Assembly: GCF_021277265.1 (NCBI RefSeq)
Contig: NZ_JAJSOH010000029.1
Location: 37,505-101,504, forward strand
Direction: 5' to 3'
DNA length: 64,000 nt
Origin: Kineosporia rhizophila
GTDB taxonomy: Bacteria; Actinomycetota; Actinomycetes; Actinomycetales; Kineosporiaceae
Positions 17,134-24,981 of the stretch are shown here, piece after piece. A program made the position numbers and the translations under genes. Numbering within the stretch: position 1 is the first letter of the stretch; each line of letters starts with the position of its first letter. The notes beneath the pieces are model-generated. The model saw only the letters and a program-made list of their open reading frames with translations. It was not told the origin of the DNA and made no database searches.

Positions 17134-18540
17134 ATGACCGAATGGATCCTCCTCGGCCTCGGCGTGCTGCTCACGCTGGGGACGGCGATCTTCGTCGCGG
17201 CCGAGTTCTCCCTGGTCGCGCTCGACCGTTCCACCGTCGAGCGGGCGGTCGAGTCCGGTGACAAGCGCGCCCCCTCGGTGCTCGCGGCCATCCGCAGCCT
17301 CTCCACCCAGCTGTCCGGTGCCCAGGTCGGCATCACGATCACCACGCTGCTGGTCGGCTACCTGGTCCGGCCCTCCCTGGCCACCCTGCTCCAGGCCCCG
17401 GCCGAGGCGGTCGGCCTGGAGGGGGCGGCGGTCGACTCGGTCACCGTGGCCCTGGCCCTGATCGCGGCCACCGCGTTCTCCATGGTCGTGGGCGAGCTGA
17501 TCCCGAAGAACCTGGCGATCTCGGTGCCGCTGCCCACCGCCCGGGTGGTGGCCGGCCCGCAGCGGGCCTTCACCACGGTCACCCGGCCGCTGATCACCGT
17601 GCTCAACGGCTCGGCCAACCGGCTGCTGCGGCTGGTCGGGGTGGAGCCGCAGGAAGAACTCTCGGCCGGCCGTTCGGCCGACGAGCTGGCCGCTCTGGTG
17701 CGGCACTCGGCCGAGGTCGGCACGCTCGACCAGCAGACCGCCACGCTGCTCACCCGTTCGCTGGGCTTCTCCAGCCGCTCGGCGGCCGACGTGATGACCC
17801 CGCGGGTGCGCATGCTGGTCCTGCAGAAGGACGAGCCCGCGGCCGCGGCGATCACGCTGGCCCGGCGCACCGGGCACTCCCGGTTCCCGGTCGTCGACGG
17901 CGACCTCGACGACGTGGTCGGCGTGGTGCACCTGAAGAGCGCGGTCGCGGTGCCGATGGAGCGGCGCGACGAGGTCCCGGTGGCCGCGTTCATGTCCGAG
18001 GCGCTGCGGGTGCCGGAGACGATGCGGCTGGACCCGCTGCTGGTCGAGCTGCGGGCCCTGGGCCTGCAGCTGGCCGTGGTGGTGGACGAGTACGGCGGCA
18101 CGGCCGGCGTGGTCACCCTCGAGGACCTGGTCGAGGAGCTGGTCGGGGACGTTTCCGACGAGCACGACCGCAGTCGTCCGGGCATCGTGCGCCGGCGGGA
18201 CGGCGCCTGGCTGGTGCCGGGCCTGATGCGGCCCGACGAGGTGCGCGAGCGCACCGGGGTCGGGGTGCCCGACGGCAACGCCTACGAGACGCTCGGCGGT
18301 TTCGTGATGGCCGGGCTCGGCCGCATCCCCGCCGTGGGCGACGAGGTGCCCGTCGAGGGCGCTCGGGTCCGGGTGGAGCGGATGGACGGGCGTCGGGTCG
18401 ACCGGGTGAGGCTGATCCTGCCCGACAGCGCCACGCCCGACCGGGGTGCCTCGGCCGACCCCGCGAAGGTGACTATGAACACCCGTCCGGCCCAACGGCC
18501 GACGGTCGACGCGGGCTCGCCCGGAAGGCAGCAGTCGTGA
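17134..18540 (+). CDS. CNNM/CorC-family transporter-like protein (DUF21-CBS), first of pair
   Basis: The product is 468 residues. A DUF21/CNNM membrane domain covers about 1-180 (TEWILLGLGVLLTLGTAIFV, GAQVGITITTLLVGYLV, VVGELIPKNLAI). It is followed by two CBS domains (DVMTPRVRMLVLQ, HSRFPVVDGDLDDVVGVVHL, AVVVDEYGGTAGVVTLEDLVEELVGD) and a CorC-associated domain (ETLGGFVMAGLGRIPAVGDEV). The family is linked to magnesium or cobalt efflux and older annotation calls it hemolysin C. The ATG at 17134 follows an Arg-rich stretch that I excluded. The stop overlaps the next gene by four bases. Confidence 0.92.
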   Translation: MTEWILLGLGVLLTLGTAIFVAAEFSLVALDRSTVERAVESGDKRAPSVLAAIRSLSTQLSGAQVGITITTLLVGYLVRPSLATLLQAPAEAVGLEGAAVDSVTVALALIAATAFSMVVGELIPKNLAISVPLPTARVVAGPQRAFTTVTRPLITVLNGSANRLLRLVGVEPQEELSAGRSADELAALVRHSAEVGTLDQQTATLLTRSLGFSSRSAADVMTPRVRMLVLQKDEPAAAAITLARRTGHSRFPVVDGDLDDVVGVVHLKSAVAVPMERRDEVPVAAFMSEALRVPETMRLDPLLVELRALGLQLAVVVDEYGGTAGVVTLEDLVEELVGDVSDEHDRSRPGIVRRRDGAWLVPGLMRPDEVRERTGVGVPDGNAYETLGGFVMAGLGRIPAVGDEVPVEGARVRVERMDGRRVDRVRLILPDSATPDRGASADPAKVTMNTRPAQRPTVDAGSPGRQQS

Positions 18541-19607
18541 CCAGCCTCCTCGTCGCCGCCCTCCTGCTGGCCCTCAACGCCTTCTTCGTCGGGGCCGAGT
18601 TCGCCGTCATCTCGGCTCGGCGCAGCCAGATCGAGCCGCTGGCCGACGCCGGCAGCCGGGCCGCCAAGACCGCGATGCGGGCGATGGAACAGGTCTCGCT
18701 GATGCTGGCCTGCTGCCAGCTCGGGATCACCATCGCCTCGCTGGGGCTGGGCCTGGTCGCCGAGCCCGCGATCGCCCACCTGATCGAGGTCCCGGCCGAG
18801 GCGGCGCACCTGCCCGAGGGCCTGATCCATCCGCTGGCCTTCGCCGTCGCCCTGGCCATCGTCAGCTACCTGCACGTGGTGCTGGGCGAGATGGTGCCGA
18901 AGAACCTGGCCCTGGCCGGGCCGGACCGGGCGGTCCTGGTGCTCGCGCCGCCGCTGCTGGCGGTGGCCCGGGCGGTCTCCCCGGTGATCCGCGCCCTGAA
19001 CTGGGTGGCCAACCACGCGGTGCGGCTGCTGCGGGTGGAGCCCAAGGACGAGGTCGCTGCCGCCTTCACCGCCGACGAGGTGGCCTCGATCGTCACCGAG
19101 TCCACCCGGGAGGGCCTGCTGGACCATCACGGGCTGCTCACCGGGGCCCTGGAGTTCAGCGAGCTCTCGGCCGGCGACCTGATGATCCCGATCGGCCGCC
19201 TGGTCACCGTCCCGGTGGGCAGTACCCCGGCCGAGGTCGAGCGGCTGGTCACCCGCACCGGGTTCAGCCGCTTCCCGGTGGTCCGGCCCGAGCCGGACGA
19301 TTCCGAGGCGGCGCCTGCGGTGCTGGGCTACCTGCACCTGAAGGACCTGCTGTACGCCGACGACGAGCGGCACGGGCTGCCGATCCCGGAGAAGCGGGTG
19401 CGTTCGCTGGTCGCGGTCGGGGCCGAGGACGAGGTGGAGGAGGCCCTGGCGACGATGCAGCGCGCGGGCAGCCACCTGGCCCGGGTGGTCGACCACGAGG
19501 GTCGCACGCTGGGGGTCCTGTTTCTTGAGGACGTCATCGAGGAGTTGGTCGGTGAGGTCCGGGACGCGACCCGGCGGGATCCGGGCCGGACGGCCACCCG
19601 CGCCTGA
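18537..19607 (+). CDS. CNNM/CorC-family protein, second of pair
   Basis: This 356-residue paralogue of the gene before it starts at GTG 18537 within the GTGA overlap. The DUF21 domain is about 1-180 (NAFFVGAEFAVISARRSQIE, CQLGITIASLGLGLVAEPAI, VVLGEMVPKNLAL). The CBS pair follows (DLMIPIGRLVTVPVG, FSRFPVVRPE, VVDHEGRTLGVLFLEDVIEELVG). It lacks the CorC-associated C-terminal domain of the first protein. Such pairs are common in actinomycetes and may form a heterodimer (inference). It ends before a 395-base non-coding gap. Confidence 0.92.
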   Translation: MTSLLVAALLLALNAFFVGAEFAVISARRSQIEPLADAGSRAAKTAMRAMEQVSLMLACCQLGITIASLGLGLVAEPAIAHLIEVPAEAAHLPEGLIHPLAFAVALAIVSYLHVVLGEMVPKNLALAGPDRAVLVLAPPLLAVARAVSPVIRALNWVANHAVRLLRVEPKDEVAAAFTADEVASIVTESTREGLLDHHGLLTGALEFSELSAGDLMIPIGRLVTVPVGSTPAEVERLVTRTGFSRFPVVRPEPDDSEAAPAVLGYLHLKDLLYADDERHGLPIPEKRVRSLVAVGAEDEVEEALATMQRAGSHLARVVDHEGRTLGVLFLEDVIEELVGEVRDATRRDPGRTATRA

Positions 19608-19724
19608 CCCCGACCGGATGAGGTGTGACCGATTGGTTGCACTGAGCGATGTCGGCGTGGGCTTTCTCGCTCGGCATCCAGGTTTCAGACGCTTCGGCGA
19701 GGTCCCTGGCGGTCAGTGCCACGA

Positions 19725-19756
19725 CTTGATGTCGCTGAGTCTTGCGTCACATCAAG
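19725..19756. repeat. 8-bp perfect inverted repeat upstream of the M15 peptidase gene
   Basis: CTTGATGT at 19725-19732 and ACATCAAG at 19749-19756 are exact complements 16 bases apart. They lie in the 19608-20002 gap, which is clearly less GC-rich than its surroundings and holds no gene I can support. It may be an operator or a small RNA hairpin. Confidence 0.4.
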
Positions 19757-19896
19757 CGCGTCACTCAAAGTCATGAGCCGTGTTGCCTGCGTGCGCATGC
19801 TCACAGAATTGATAACACTCAGTTGAGGTAAGCATACCCCAAGTGCGGGATATTGGACGTCGTATGAACGGCTTAAGTCCAACAGCGCGTCCCAAC

Positions 19897-19927
19897 TTGA
19901 TTTACCCACCCCGGTGGCCTTTATAGT
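19897..19927 (+). promoter_or_regulatory. Candidate promoter for the M15 peptidase gene
   Basis: TTGATT at 19897-19902 and TATAGT at 19922-19927 have a 19-base spacer, slightly long for a housekeeping sigma factor. This is the best promoter-like pair in the AT-richer leader, and it places transcription start about 70 bases before the GTG at 20003. Confidence 0.4.
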
Positions 19928-20002
19928 TCCGTGACTCATCACCCAGAGTGCGGTTGGTAGGAACCCCCTCCACCTCCCTTCAGCCCTCCAGGAGGATCAA
20001 CG

Positions 20003-20884
20003 GTGCCGTCGCATCGCGCCGACACAGCTGCCCCCGCGTTACGTCCGCGGAACAACCGGGGCACGCGGTCTTCAGGATCGCAGCGTCGCTCAGCCACGGG
20101 TGTTCAACGCCCGAATGCACCACGCCGCCCGCTCCGCAAGCCCGGCGGCTCGCTCAGTGCTCCGCAGGTCGGCATCGCCGGTGCCCTGGGTATCGCGACC
20201 ATCGCCGCACCGATCAGCGGTGCCATGGCCGACCCGATGCCCAAGGCTCAGGTCAACCAGATCGCCAGCACCGTCTCCGTGGTCTCGGCGGTGTCCTTCC
20301 CCAACGCGGCCACCGCGGCCGGCATCGGGGTCGAGAACCTGGCCGTGGTGCCCGCCGAGGGCACGGTCCAGGCCGCCACGCCCAACCTTCTGGCTGCCCC
20401 GAAGACGATCATCGTCAGCCGGGCCTCCCGGGCCGGCGAGCGTTCGGTGCTGCCCGGCTGCTCCGGCATCCCGACCACCACGGGCGCCAGCAACGGCCAG
20501 CTGCCCGAGAGCTCGCTCTGCACGCTTTGGGACTCGGACCACCGGCTGCGGGCCGACGCGGCCGTGTCGCTGGCCAAGCTCAACATCGCGTACAAGCAGG
20601 AGTTCGGTAACGACATCTGCCTGACCGACTCCTACCGCACCCTGAGCGAGCAGTACGCGGTGCGGGCGAGCAAGCCCACGCTCTCGGCGGTGCCCGGCAC
20701 CAGCGAGCACGGCTGGGGCCTGGCGGTCGACCTGTGCGACGGCGTCAACACCGGCACGGGTGCGCGCTTCCAGTGGCTGGCCGACAACGCGTCCTCGTAC
20801 GGCTGGGAGAACCCGGACTGGGCCAAGTCCGGTGGCGGTGGCCCGTACGAGCCCTGGCACTGGGAGTACGCCGCAGGGCAGTGA
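20003..20884 (+). CDS. M15-family D,D-carboxypeptidase (VanY/LdcB-type)
   Basis: The product is 293 residues from GTG 20003, with AGGAGG upstream. The first 48 residues are very basic (RRPLRKPGGS), followed by a hydrophobic segment at about 52-76 (VGIAGALGIATIAAPISGAMA), so it is exported or anchored in the membrane. The C-terminal peptidase domain has SEHGWGLAVDLCDG (zinc His and Asp) and EPWHWEY (catalytic Glu region and second zinc His). It should trim D-Ala from peptidoglycan stems. Cysteines in GCSGIP, SLCTLW and DICLTDS could form disulfides outside the cell. It is monocistronic, with a strong terminator. Confidence 0.88.
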   Translation: MPSHRADTAAPALRPRNNRGTRSSGSQRRSATGVQRPNAPRRPLRKPGGSLSAPQVGIAGALGIATIAAPISGAMADPMPKAQVNQIASTVSVVSAVSFPNAATAAGIGVENLAVVPAEGTVQAATPNLLAAPKTIIVSRASRAGERSVLPGCSGIPTTTGASNGQLPESSLCTLWDSDHRLRADAAVSLAKLNIAYKQEFGNDICLTDSYRTLSEQYAVRASKPTLSAVPGTSEHGWGLAVDLCDGVNTGTGARFQWLADNASSYGWENPDWAKSGGGGPYEPWHWEYAAGQ

Positions 20885-20908
20885 GCTCTGTTTCGATCAG
20901 CTTCATCC

Positions 20909-20949
20909 GCCGAGAGCCGACTCTGTTCATGGGTCGGCTCTCGGCTTTT
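20909..20949 (+). terminator. Intrinsic terminator after the M15 peptidase gene
   Basis: A 13-bp perfect stem (GCCGAGAGCCGAC / GTCGGCTCTCGGC) is followed directly by TTTT. It is among the clearest rho-independent terminators in the window. Confidence 0.92.
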
Positions 20950-21948
20950 GCCGGACTGACCTGACTCGACTGCCCCGACCTGGCTCTGACCGGACCTGCC
21001 GGTCGTCTGCCTGTCTTCTCGTCGGCCGGCGTGCTCGCTGTCCGCTTACTTGTTCAGGTCAGGTTTGGTCTGCCTGCCTGCTGCGGAGCGAGAGAGCTGC
21101 CTGCGAAGGATGAACCCGCGACCAGTGGATCGGCTGATCCGTCAACGGTGGGGGCTACGCGCGCAACGGCAGTTCTCCTCCCGGTTCCGTGGTGGAGAGT
21201 GAGACCACGGGCGGGCTGCCGAACGCTGCGGATGACCGTTCCCGGCGCGGCTGAATCACTGGCCGCGGGTGGCACTGTGCATTTGTGGATGCGCCGTAAC
21301 CGCTGCGTCTGAGGGGGCGCTGTGTTTGTGGCGTGTGCTCTGTTTCTGGGTGGTGCCGTGTTTCTGAGGTGCGTGCTTCTGGGGTGGTGCGGACTTCTGG
21401 GGTGGTGCGGTCGTGAGGTGTCGCGTGTATGTGGGGTGGTGCTGTGTATGTGGGTGATCCGCCAGCTGTCTGACGGTTGCTCTGGCGCGGCCCGCTTCAG
21501 GGGCGGGCCGTCCGGCCTGGAGGACGTTCACCCTTGGTGGCTCCGGCGCAAGCCGATCTGACATCGTCGGCCGCGGGGGCTCGTCCCGTAATTCTGGTTT
21601 TCAGTTGTGGTCGGCGCCGCACGACTCCCGTGCATCGCACGGACTCCCGTGCTCGGCTCCGTCAGGGGTGGGATCTGCCGATTCGGGCTGGGCCCTCATC
21701 GCACGGTCCCGGAGGAAAAGCTGGTCTGCGCCGACTTCATGACGCCGACCTCCGTAGACGTTCAAGTGTTCAGTTGTGGATCCGTTGATGCTGAACGGTT
21801 TTCGTGACCCTGGTGCGGCCCTGCGGTGAGGGCTCGACTCGGCTGTCTCGAAAGCGCCGGTGGTGCTGGTGTTTCGGAGGAACTGGTTGAGCTGGTGGTG
21901 CTGGTGCAGTTCGCGGAGGATCTGCTGGTTGTTCAGTTGCCTTGTGCT
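20950..21948. other. 1-kb gene-poor region with GT-rich imperfect repeats
   Basis: No reading frame here looks coding on either strand, by composition or recognisable motif. At 21340-21460 the plus strand is a run of imperfect GT-rich repeats. CTTCTGGGGTGGTGCGG occurs twice (21376-21392 and 21394-21410), with several diverged copies around it. On the other strand this gives a low-complexity His/Gln/Pro/Thr frame that I do not consider a gene. The region may be decayed DNA. Confidence 0.55.
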
Positions 21949-22275
21949 TCAGCTGGCTTCGCGCAGCTGAGCGGTCTTGCGGGCTTCGCGACGCTCCTTG
22001 CGCTCGGCCAGGTAGATGGCCTCACGGTCTTCCTCGGTCAGGCCGCCCCACACGCCGTACGGCTCACGGACCGACAGGCCGTGCTCGCGGCACTGCTGAA
22101 TCACCGGGCAGCCGGCGCAGACGGCGACCGCAGCAGCATCACGCTTGTGACGGGCCGGGCCACGCTCACCCTCGGGGTGGAAGAAGAGCTGGGGGTCGGC
22201 CTCGCGGCACGCACCCTGGTACTGCCACTCCCAGACGTCGGCGACGGGAACGGGGAGACGGGAGAGCTCGGCCAT
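21949..22275 (-). CDS. whiD: WhiB-family iron-sulfur regulator, WhiD/WhiB3 type
   Basis: The product is 108 residues from ATG 22275 (MAELSRLPVPVADVWEWQ), with GGAGG upstream. The four cluster ligands are Cys23, Cys53, Cys56 and Cys62 (CAGCPVIQQC), and the GVWGG turn is at 74-78. The LFFHPEGERG segment and the N-terminus place it with Streptomyces WhiD and mycobacterial WhiB3, which carry an oxygen- and NO-sensitive [4Fe-4S] cluster and bind the principal sigma factor. WhiD is needed for spore maturation in Streptomyces. The basic tail (AERKERREARKTAQLREAS) may contact DNA. The gene stands alone between two repeat-containing gaps. Confidence 0.93.
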   Translation of the reverse strand: MAELSRLPVPVADVWEWQYQGACREADPQLFFHPEGERGPARHKRDAAAVAVCAGCPVIQQCREHGLSVREPYGVWGGLTEEDREAIYLAERKERREARKTAQLREAS

Positions 22276-22339
22276 CAGATCCTCCGGGTGCTGCGGTGAT
22301 CGGCCCCTCGGCCGATCGGGTGCTTGAACCTTACTAACC

Positions 22340-22680
22340 GAGTCAGCCATTGTTCAAGCCCTTCGCTCCGAAACTTGTTCACGAGTACTTCAAGGTGGCC
22401 GGATCCGTCCTGAAGCGGTTCGTCTGCGACGGCCCGGTAGCGGGTTGTTCAAGTACCGGGCCGCCTCCTCGGAGATGGGCTCTGACCTGCGGAAACGCTG
22501 GTCTCGCGGATCCGTGGGCGGCCCCGTGAACCACTTGCTTCACGCGCTGAACCAGGTTGTTCACGCCTGCCGAAGCGGTGCAACGGTTTGTCGGGAGTGG
22601 TGCACGAACACCTTCGGAGCGAAGCGATTCACCGGCGTGTCGACTGTCTGAAACGGTTCCGCTGCCCTTTCGTGATCTGC
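22340..22680. repeat. Cluster of TTGTTCA and GAAGCGRTTC motifs upstream of whiD
   Basis: This non-coding gap (22276-22740 in all) repeats two short motifs. TTGTTCA(A/C) occurs near 22350, 22374, 22445 and 22557. GAAGCGATTC or close variants occur near 22412, 22569, 22623 and 22684. Two inverted repeats are exact: TGAAC at 22548 with GTTCA at 22559-22563, and GTGAA at 22526-22530 with TTCAC at 22539-22543. No gene is evident. The position upstream of whiD suggests regulator sites, but decayed repeats are also possible. Confidence 0.5.
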
Positions 22681-22721
22681 CGCTGAAGCGATTCGTCCCG
22701 GATGGGCGAATCGCTTCAGCG
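22681..22721 (-). terminator. Hairpin after the alpha/beta hydrolase gene
   Basis: A perfect 15-bp stem (CGCTGAAGCGATTCG / CGAATCGCTTCAGCG, 11-base loop) lies 20 bases beyond the hydrolase stop at 22741. Its arms carry the same GAAGCGATTC motif that recurs through the gap. Confidence 0.72.
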
Positions 22722-22740
22722 TTCCGACGGCTGCATCGCG

Positions 22741-23604
22741 TCAGCGCAGGAAGCCGGCCAGACGGCTCAGCGTGCTGGGCTCACGCAGGATGCTCCCGTG
22801 GCCGGCCCCCTCCATCACCAGAAGCTCGGCGTCCGGCAGTACTTTTCGGACGTGTTCGGCCGAGCGCAGCCGCTCCTCGTCCAGCGAGCCCACGATCATC
22901 AGAGTGGGCAGCGTCAGACCCTGAAGCGTTTCGTCGTCCACCCCTGGATCGTTTTCCGAACCGGCCATGTACGCGGCCAGGGCCTTGGCGTCGTTGGCCT
23001 TGAAGGCGTGCACGGTGGCCTTGTCCAGGGGCTGCCCGGTCCAGGCCTGCCAGCCCTCGAGGAACCCGGTCATGCCGCCTTCCTGCAGTGACGCGATGCA
23101 GCCGGGGAAGAAGACCCGGTCGAAGGCGCCCTCGGCCGTGCTCGGCGCTCCGGCGATGCTGACGAATCGATTCAGGCGCGAAGGATGCGCGGCAGCGAGC
23201 GAGAATCCGACCCGCCCGCCGAGCGAGTAGCCGACGTAATCGGTCACGCTCGTTTCGGTCCGGTCCAGCACAGCGACCAGATCGGCGACAAAGGCCTCCA
23301 TGCCATAGGCGCTTTCATGGTGCGGCCCCTCGCTACGCCCGTGCCCCCGAAGATCCACGGTGATCACGTTGTGCGTCTTGGTGAGTTCGCGGACATACCC
23401 GAAGCCCCGCCAGATGGCTTGGGAGAGGGCAGTGCCGTGAGACATCAGGACGGTGGGGGCAGCGGGGGAGGGGGAGCCACTGGGGGAGCCGGACGAACTG
23501 GAGACGGAGCTGGCCGGCTGGGCGCCACCCTGCGGACTGAGGTCGCGGGGGAAGGTGCGGTACGCAATGCGCGTGCCGTCGACCGGGCTGATCACGGTAT
23601 CCAC
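22741..23604 (-). CDS. Alpha/beta hydrolase
   Basis: The product is 287 residues from GTG 23604 (VDTVISPVDGTRIAYRTF). The fold motifs are VLMSHGTALS (oxyanion), VDLRGHGRSEG, the nucleophile elbow VGYSLGGRVG, MIVGSLDEER (acid region) and EGAGHGSILREP (catalytic His). An odd Ser/Gly/Pro-rich insert (about 30 residues, SSVSSSSGSPSGSPSPAAP) separates the first strands. An in-frame ATG at 23667 (MPTWADRS) is the alternative start; neither has a good ribosome site. The substrate is unknown. The gene is flanked by repeat-rich non-coding DNA on both sides. Confidence 0.85.
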   Translation of the reverse strand: MDTVISPVDGTRIAYRTFPRDLSPQGGAQPASSVSSSSGSPSGSPSPAAPTVLMSHGTALSQAIWRGFGYVRELTKTHNVITVDLRGHGRSEGPHHESAYGMEAFVADLVAVLDRTETSVTDYVGYSLGGRVGFSLAAAHPSRLNRFVSIAGAPSTAEGAFDRVFFPGCIASLQEGGMTGFLEGWQAWTGQPLDKATVHAFKANDAKALAAYMAGSENDPGVDDETLQGLTLPTLMIVGSLDEERLRSAEHVRKVLPDAELLVMEGAGHGSILREPSTLSRLAGFLR

Positions 23605-23943
23605 GGCCAGGACGTTACTTGGCGGGCAGGCCAGGGCCAGGGGTGAACGGTCGGCCCAGGTTGGCATGGATGGGGAAAGGAACCGTGCCTCAGCGGCTCC
23701 TTGGTCCGGCGACTCGCACCTGGAAGCGGATGACAGTCGCCGATCCAGCGGCCGCCGACCGTACAAGCCACCACTACGCAACCTTCTCGCTGCGACGCTG
23801 ATCCCTGGACCGGGCCAGCCCACAGCAGCCAGGCCAGGGGTGCGGGCTGGACGCCAAAGTGTGCATCTGGTTCACCTGGTACCAGGTGTACACGATGTAC
23901 ACGTCGTCCTGTGGCGACCGCGGGCTGCATACCGGCCTGACCG

Positions 23944-24180
23944 GGAGCCGTGGGTAAGGGACCGGGGCGAAGAACCGGGGGTGAGGAACCCGTGGGCGAG
24001 AAACCCGTGGGCGCGGGACCCGTGGGCGAGGGACCCGTGGGGCGGGAGCATGTCGGGAGACCAGTGGCGAGGGGCCGGAGGCGGAAGAGCGGGGCGGGGT
24101 GAGGGACCTGTGGGCGGGAGAACGGGGTTGAAGAACCCGTGGGCGCGGGACCGGGTTAGGGGCCCGTGGGCGGGAGAGCG
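23944..24180. repeat. Tandem 15-bp repeats, (R)ACCCGTGGGCG(A/C)G-type
   Basis: Four direct 15-base units lie head to tail at 23987-24001, 24002-24016, 24017-24031 and 24032-24046, with consensus RACCCGTGGGCGMGR. Further single or diverged copies lie near 23944, 24105, 24136 and 24162. The rest of the 23605-24981 gap has purine-rich DNA and no gene. The unit length is a multiple of three, so frames stay open (for example a PWARD repeat on the plus strand), but flanking codon use is not gene-like. Confidence 0.7.
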
Positions 24181-24981
24181 AGGGTGAGGACAGCGGGGCG
24201 AGAGGCCAGAGACCAGGGGTGGGGGCGAGGGACCGGGAGATGGGGCCGACGGGGTCGACGTGGTCGCGGCGGCGGTCGGCCACTTTGCGGTGTGTGCGAG
24301 GCAGCGACTGGCCTCCGACGAGGAGCGCAAGCGGTACATGTTGCACGAGGATCCGCGCGCACCTTGTCTCCTGGCCCCCGACTGGTCCCGGGCTCGAGGG
24401 TCCGCGCACTTTCCTCCTCGGGCCTGGACCGGTCCGAGGCCCTTTACGTGCGTGGGGCCTCCCTCGCCATCAGTCGGGAGGCGCTGTGGGTGGGGCTTTC
24501 CGGCTGCGACACACCCCGGCTCCACTGCGGGCCGGGAAGGTGAGTTCGGAGACGGGGCCGGGAGACGGGCCGGCCGCGGCTGAGGGGCGGCGCGCTGGCC
24601 GGCCGCGGGCGGCGCCCGCTCGGTCCTGTGCCCTGCCCATGGCCTGCTGCAAGGGACGCAGGTATTCCGGACCAGTCACTGCGGATCGGTCAGATCGGGC
24701 CGAGAGCAGGTCAGGTATTTCGGGCATCGAGATCCGCGTGTGAAAGTTCGCGTGTGATGGGCTCTTGGCCCGCGGGCCGGGCCAAGAGCCCCTTCCTGCA
24801 TCCCTGGAACGAAACCCGCGCCACCCGGGCCCGGGCCCGCCTGAACGCCGACCTGCCGCCGCGCTGCCGGGTAGGGCCTCAATGTCGGCCTGGGTCGGCA
24901 GGTCCGGGTCCTGGTCCTGGATGGGTATCGAAGCTGGTGCCCGGGGTGGGGTCGAAGCTGGTGTCCGGGGGGGAAGTTGGT
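24181..24981. other. Non-coding gap downstream of NDH-2
   Basis: I find no convincing gene on either strand; overlapping open frames here have no family motif and poor codon bias. The only clear structure is a 13-bp perfect hairpin at 24759-24791 (GGGCTCTTGGCCC and its complement), about 190 bases beyond the NDH-2 stop. It may be a distal terminator of that gene. Confidence 0.5.

Noticed and set aside
19800..20002. c-di-AMP (ydaO-type) riboswitch before the M15 peptidase gene
   Set aside because: Expected because such genes are often controlled that way, but I could not find the conserved core segments by eye. A covariance search could overturn this.
21256..21564. Minus-strand His/Gln/Thr/Pro-rich frame of 102 codons
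   Set aside because: Its composition is explained by the GT-rich imperfect repeats on the other strand. It has no start context and no recognisable domain.
23987..24046. Possible CRISPR array
   Set aside because: The 15-base units abut one another with no unique spacers, and no cas genes are present.
23453..24187. Plus-strand frame with PWAR(D/N) pentapeptide repeats
   Set aside because: The repeats follow directly from the 15-base DNA units. The frame begins inside the antisense of a real hydrolase gene and its non-repeat parts lack coding bias.
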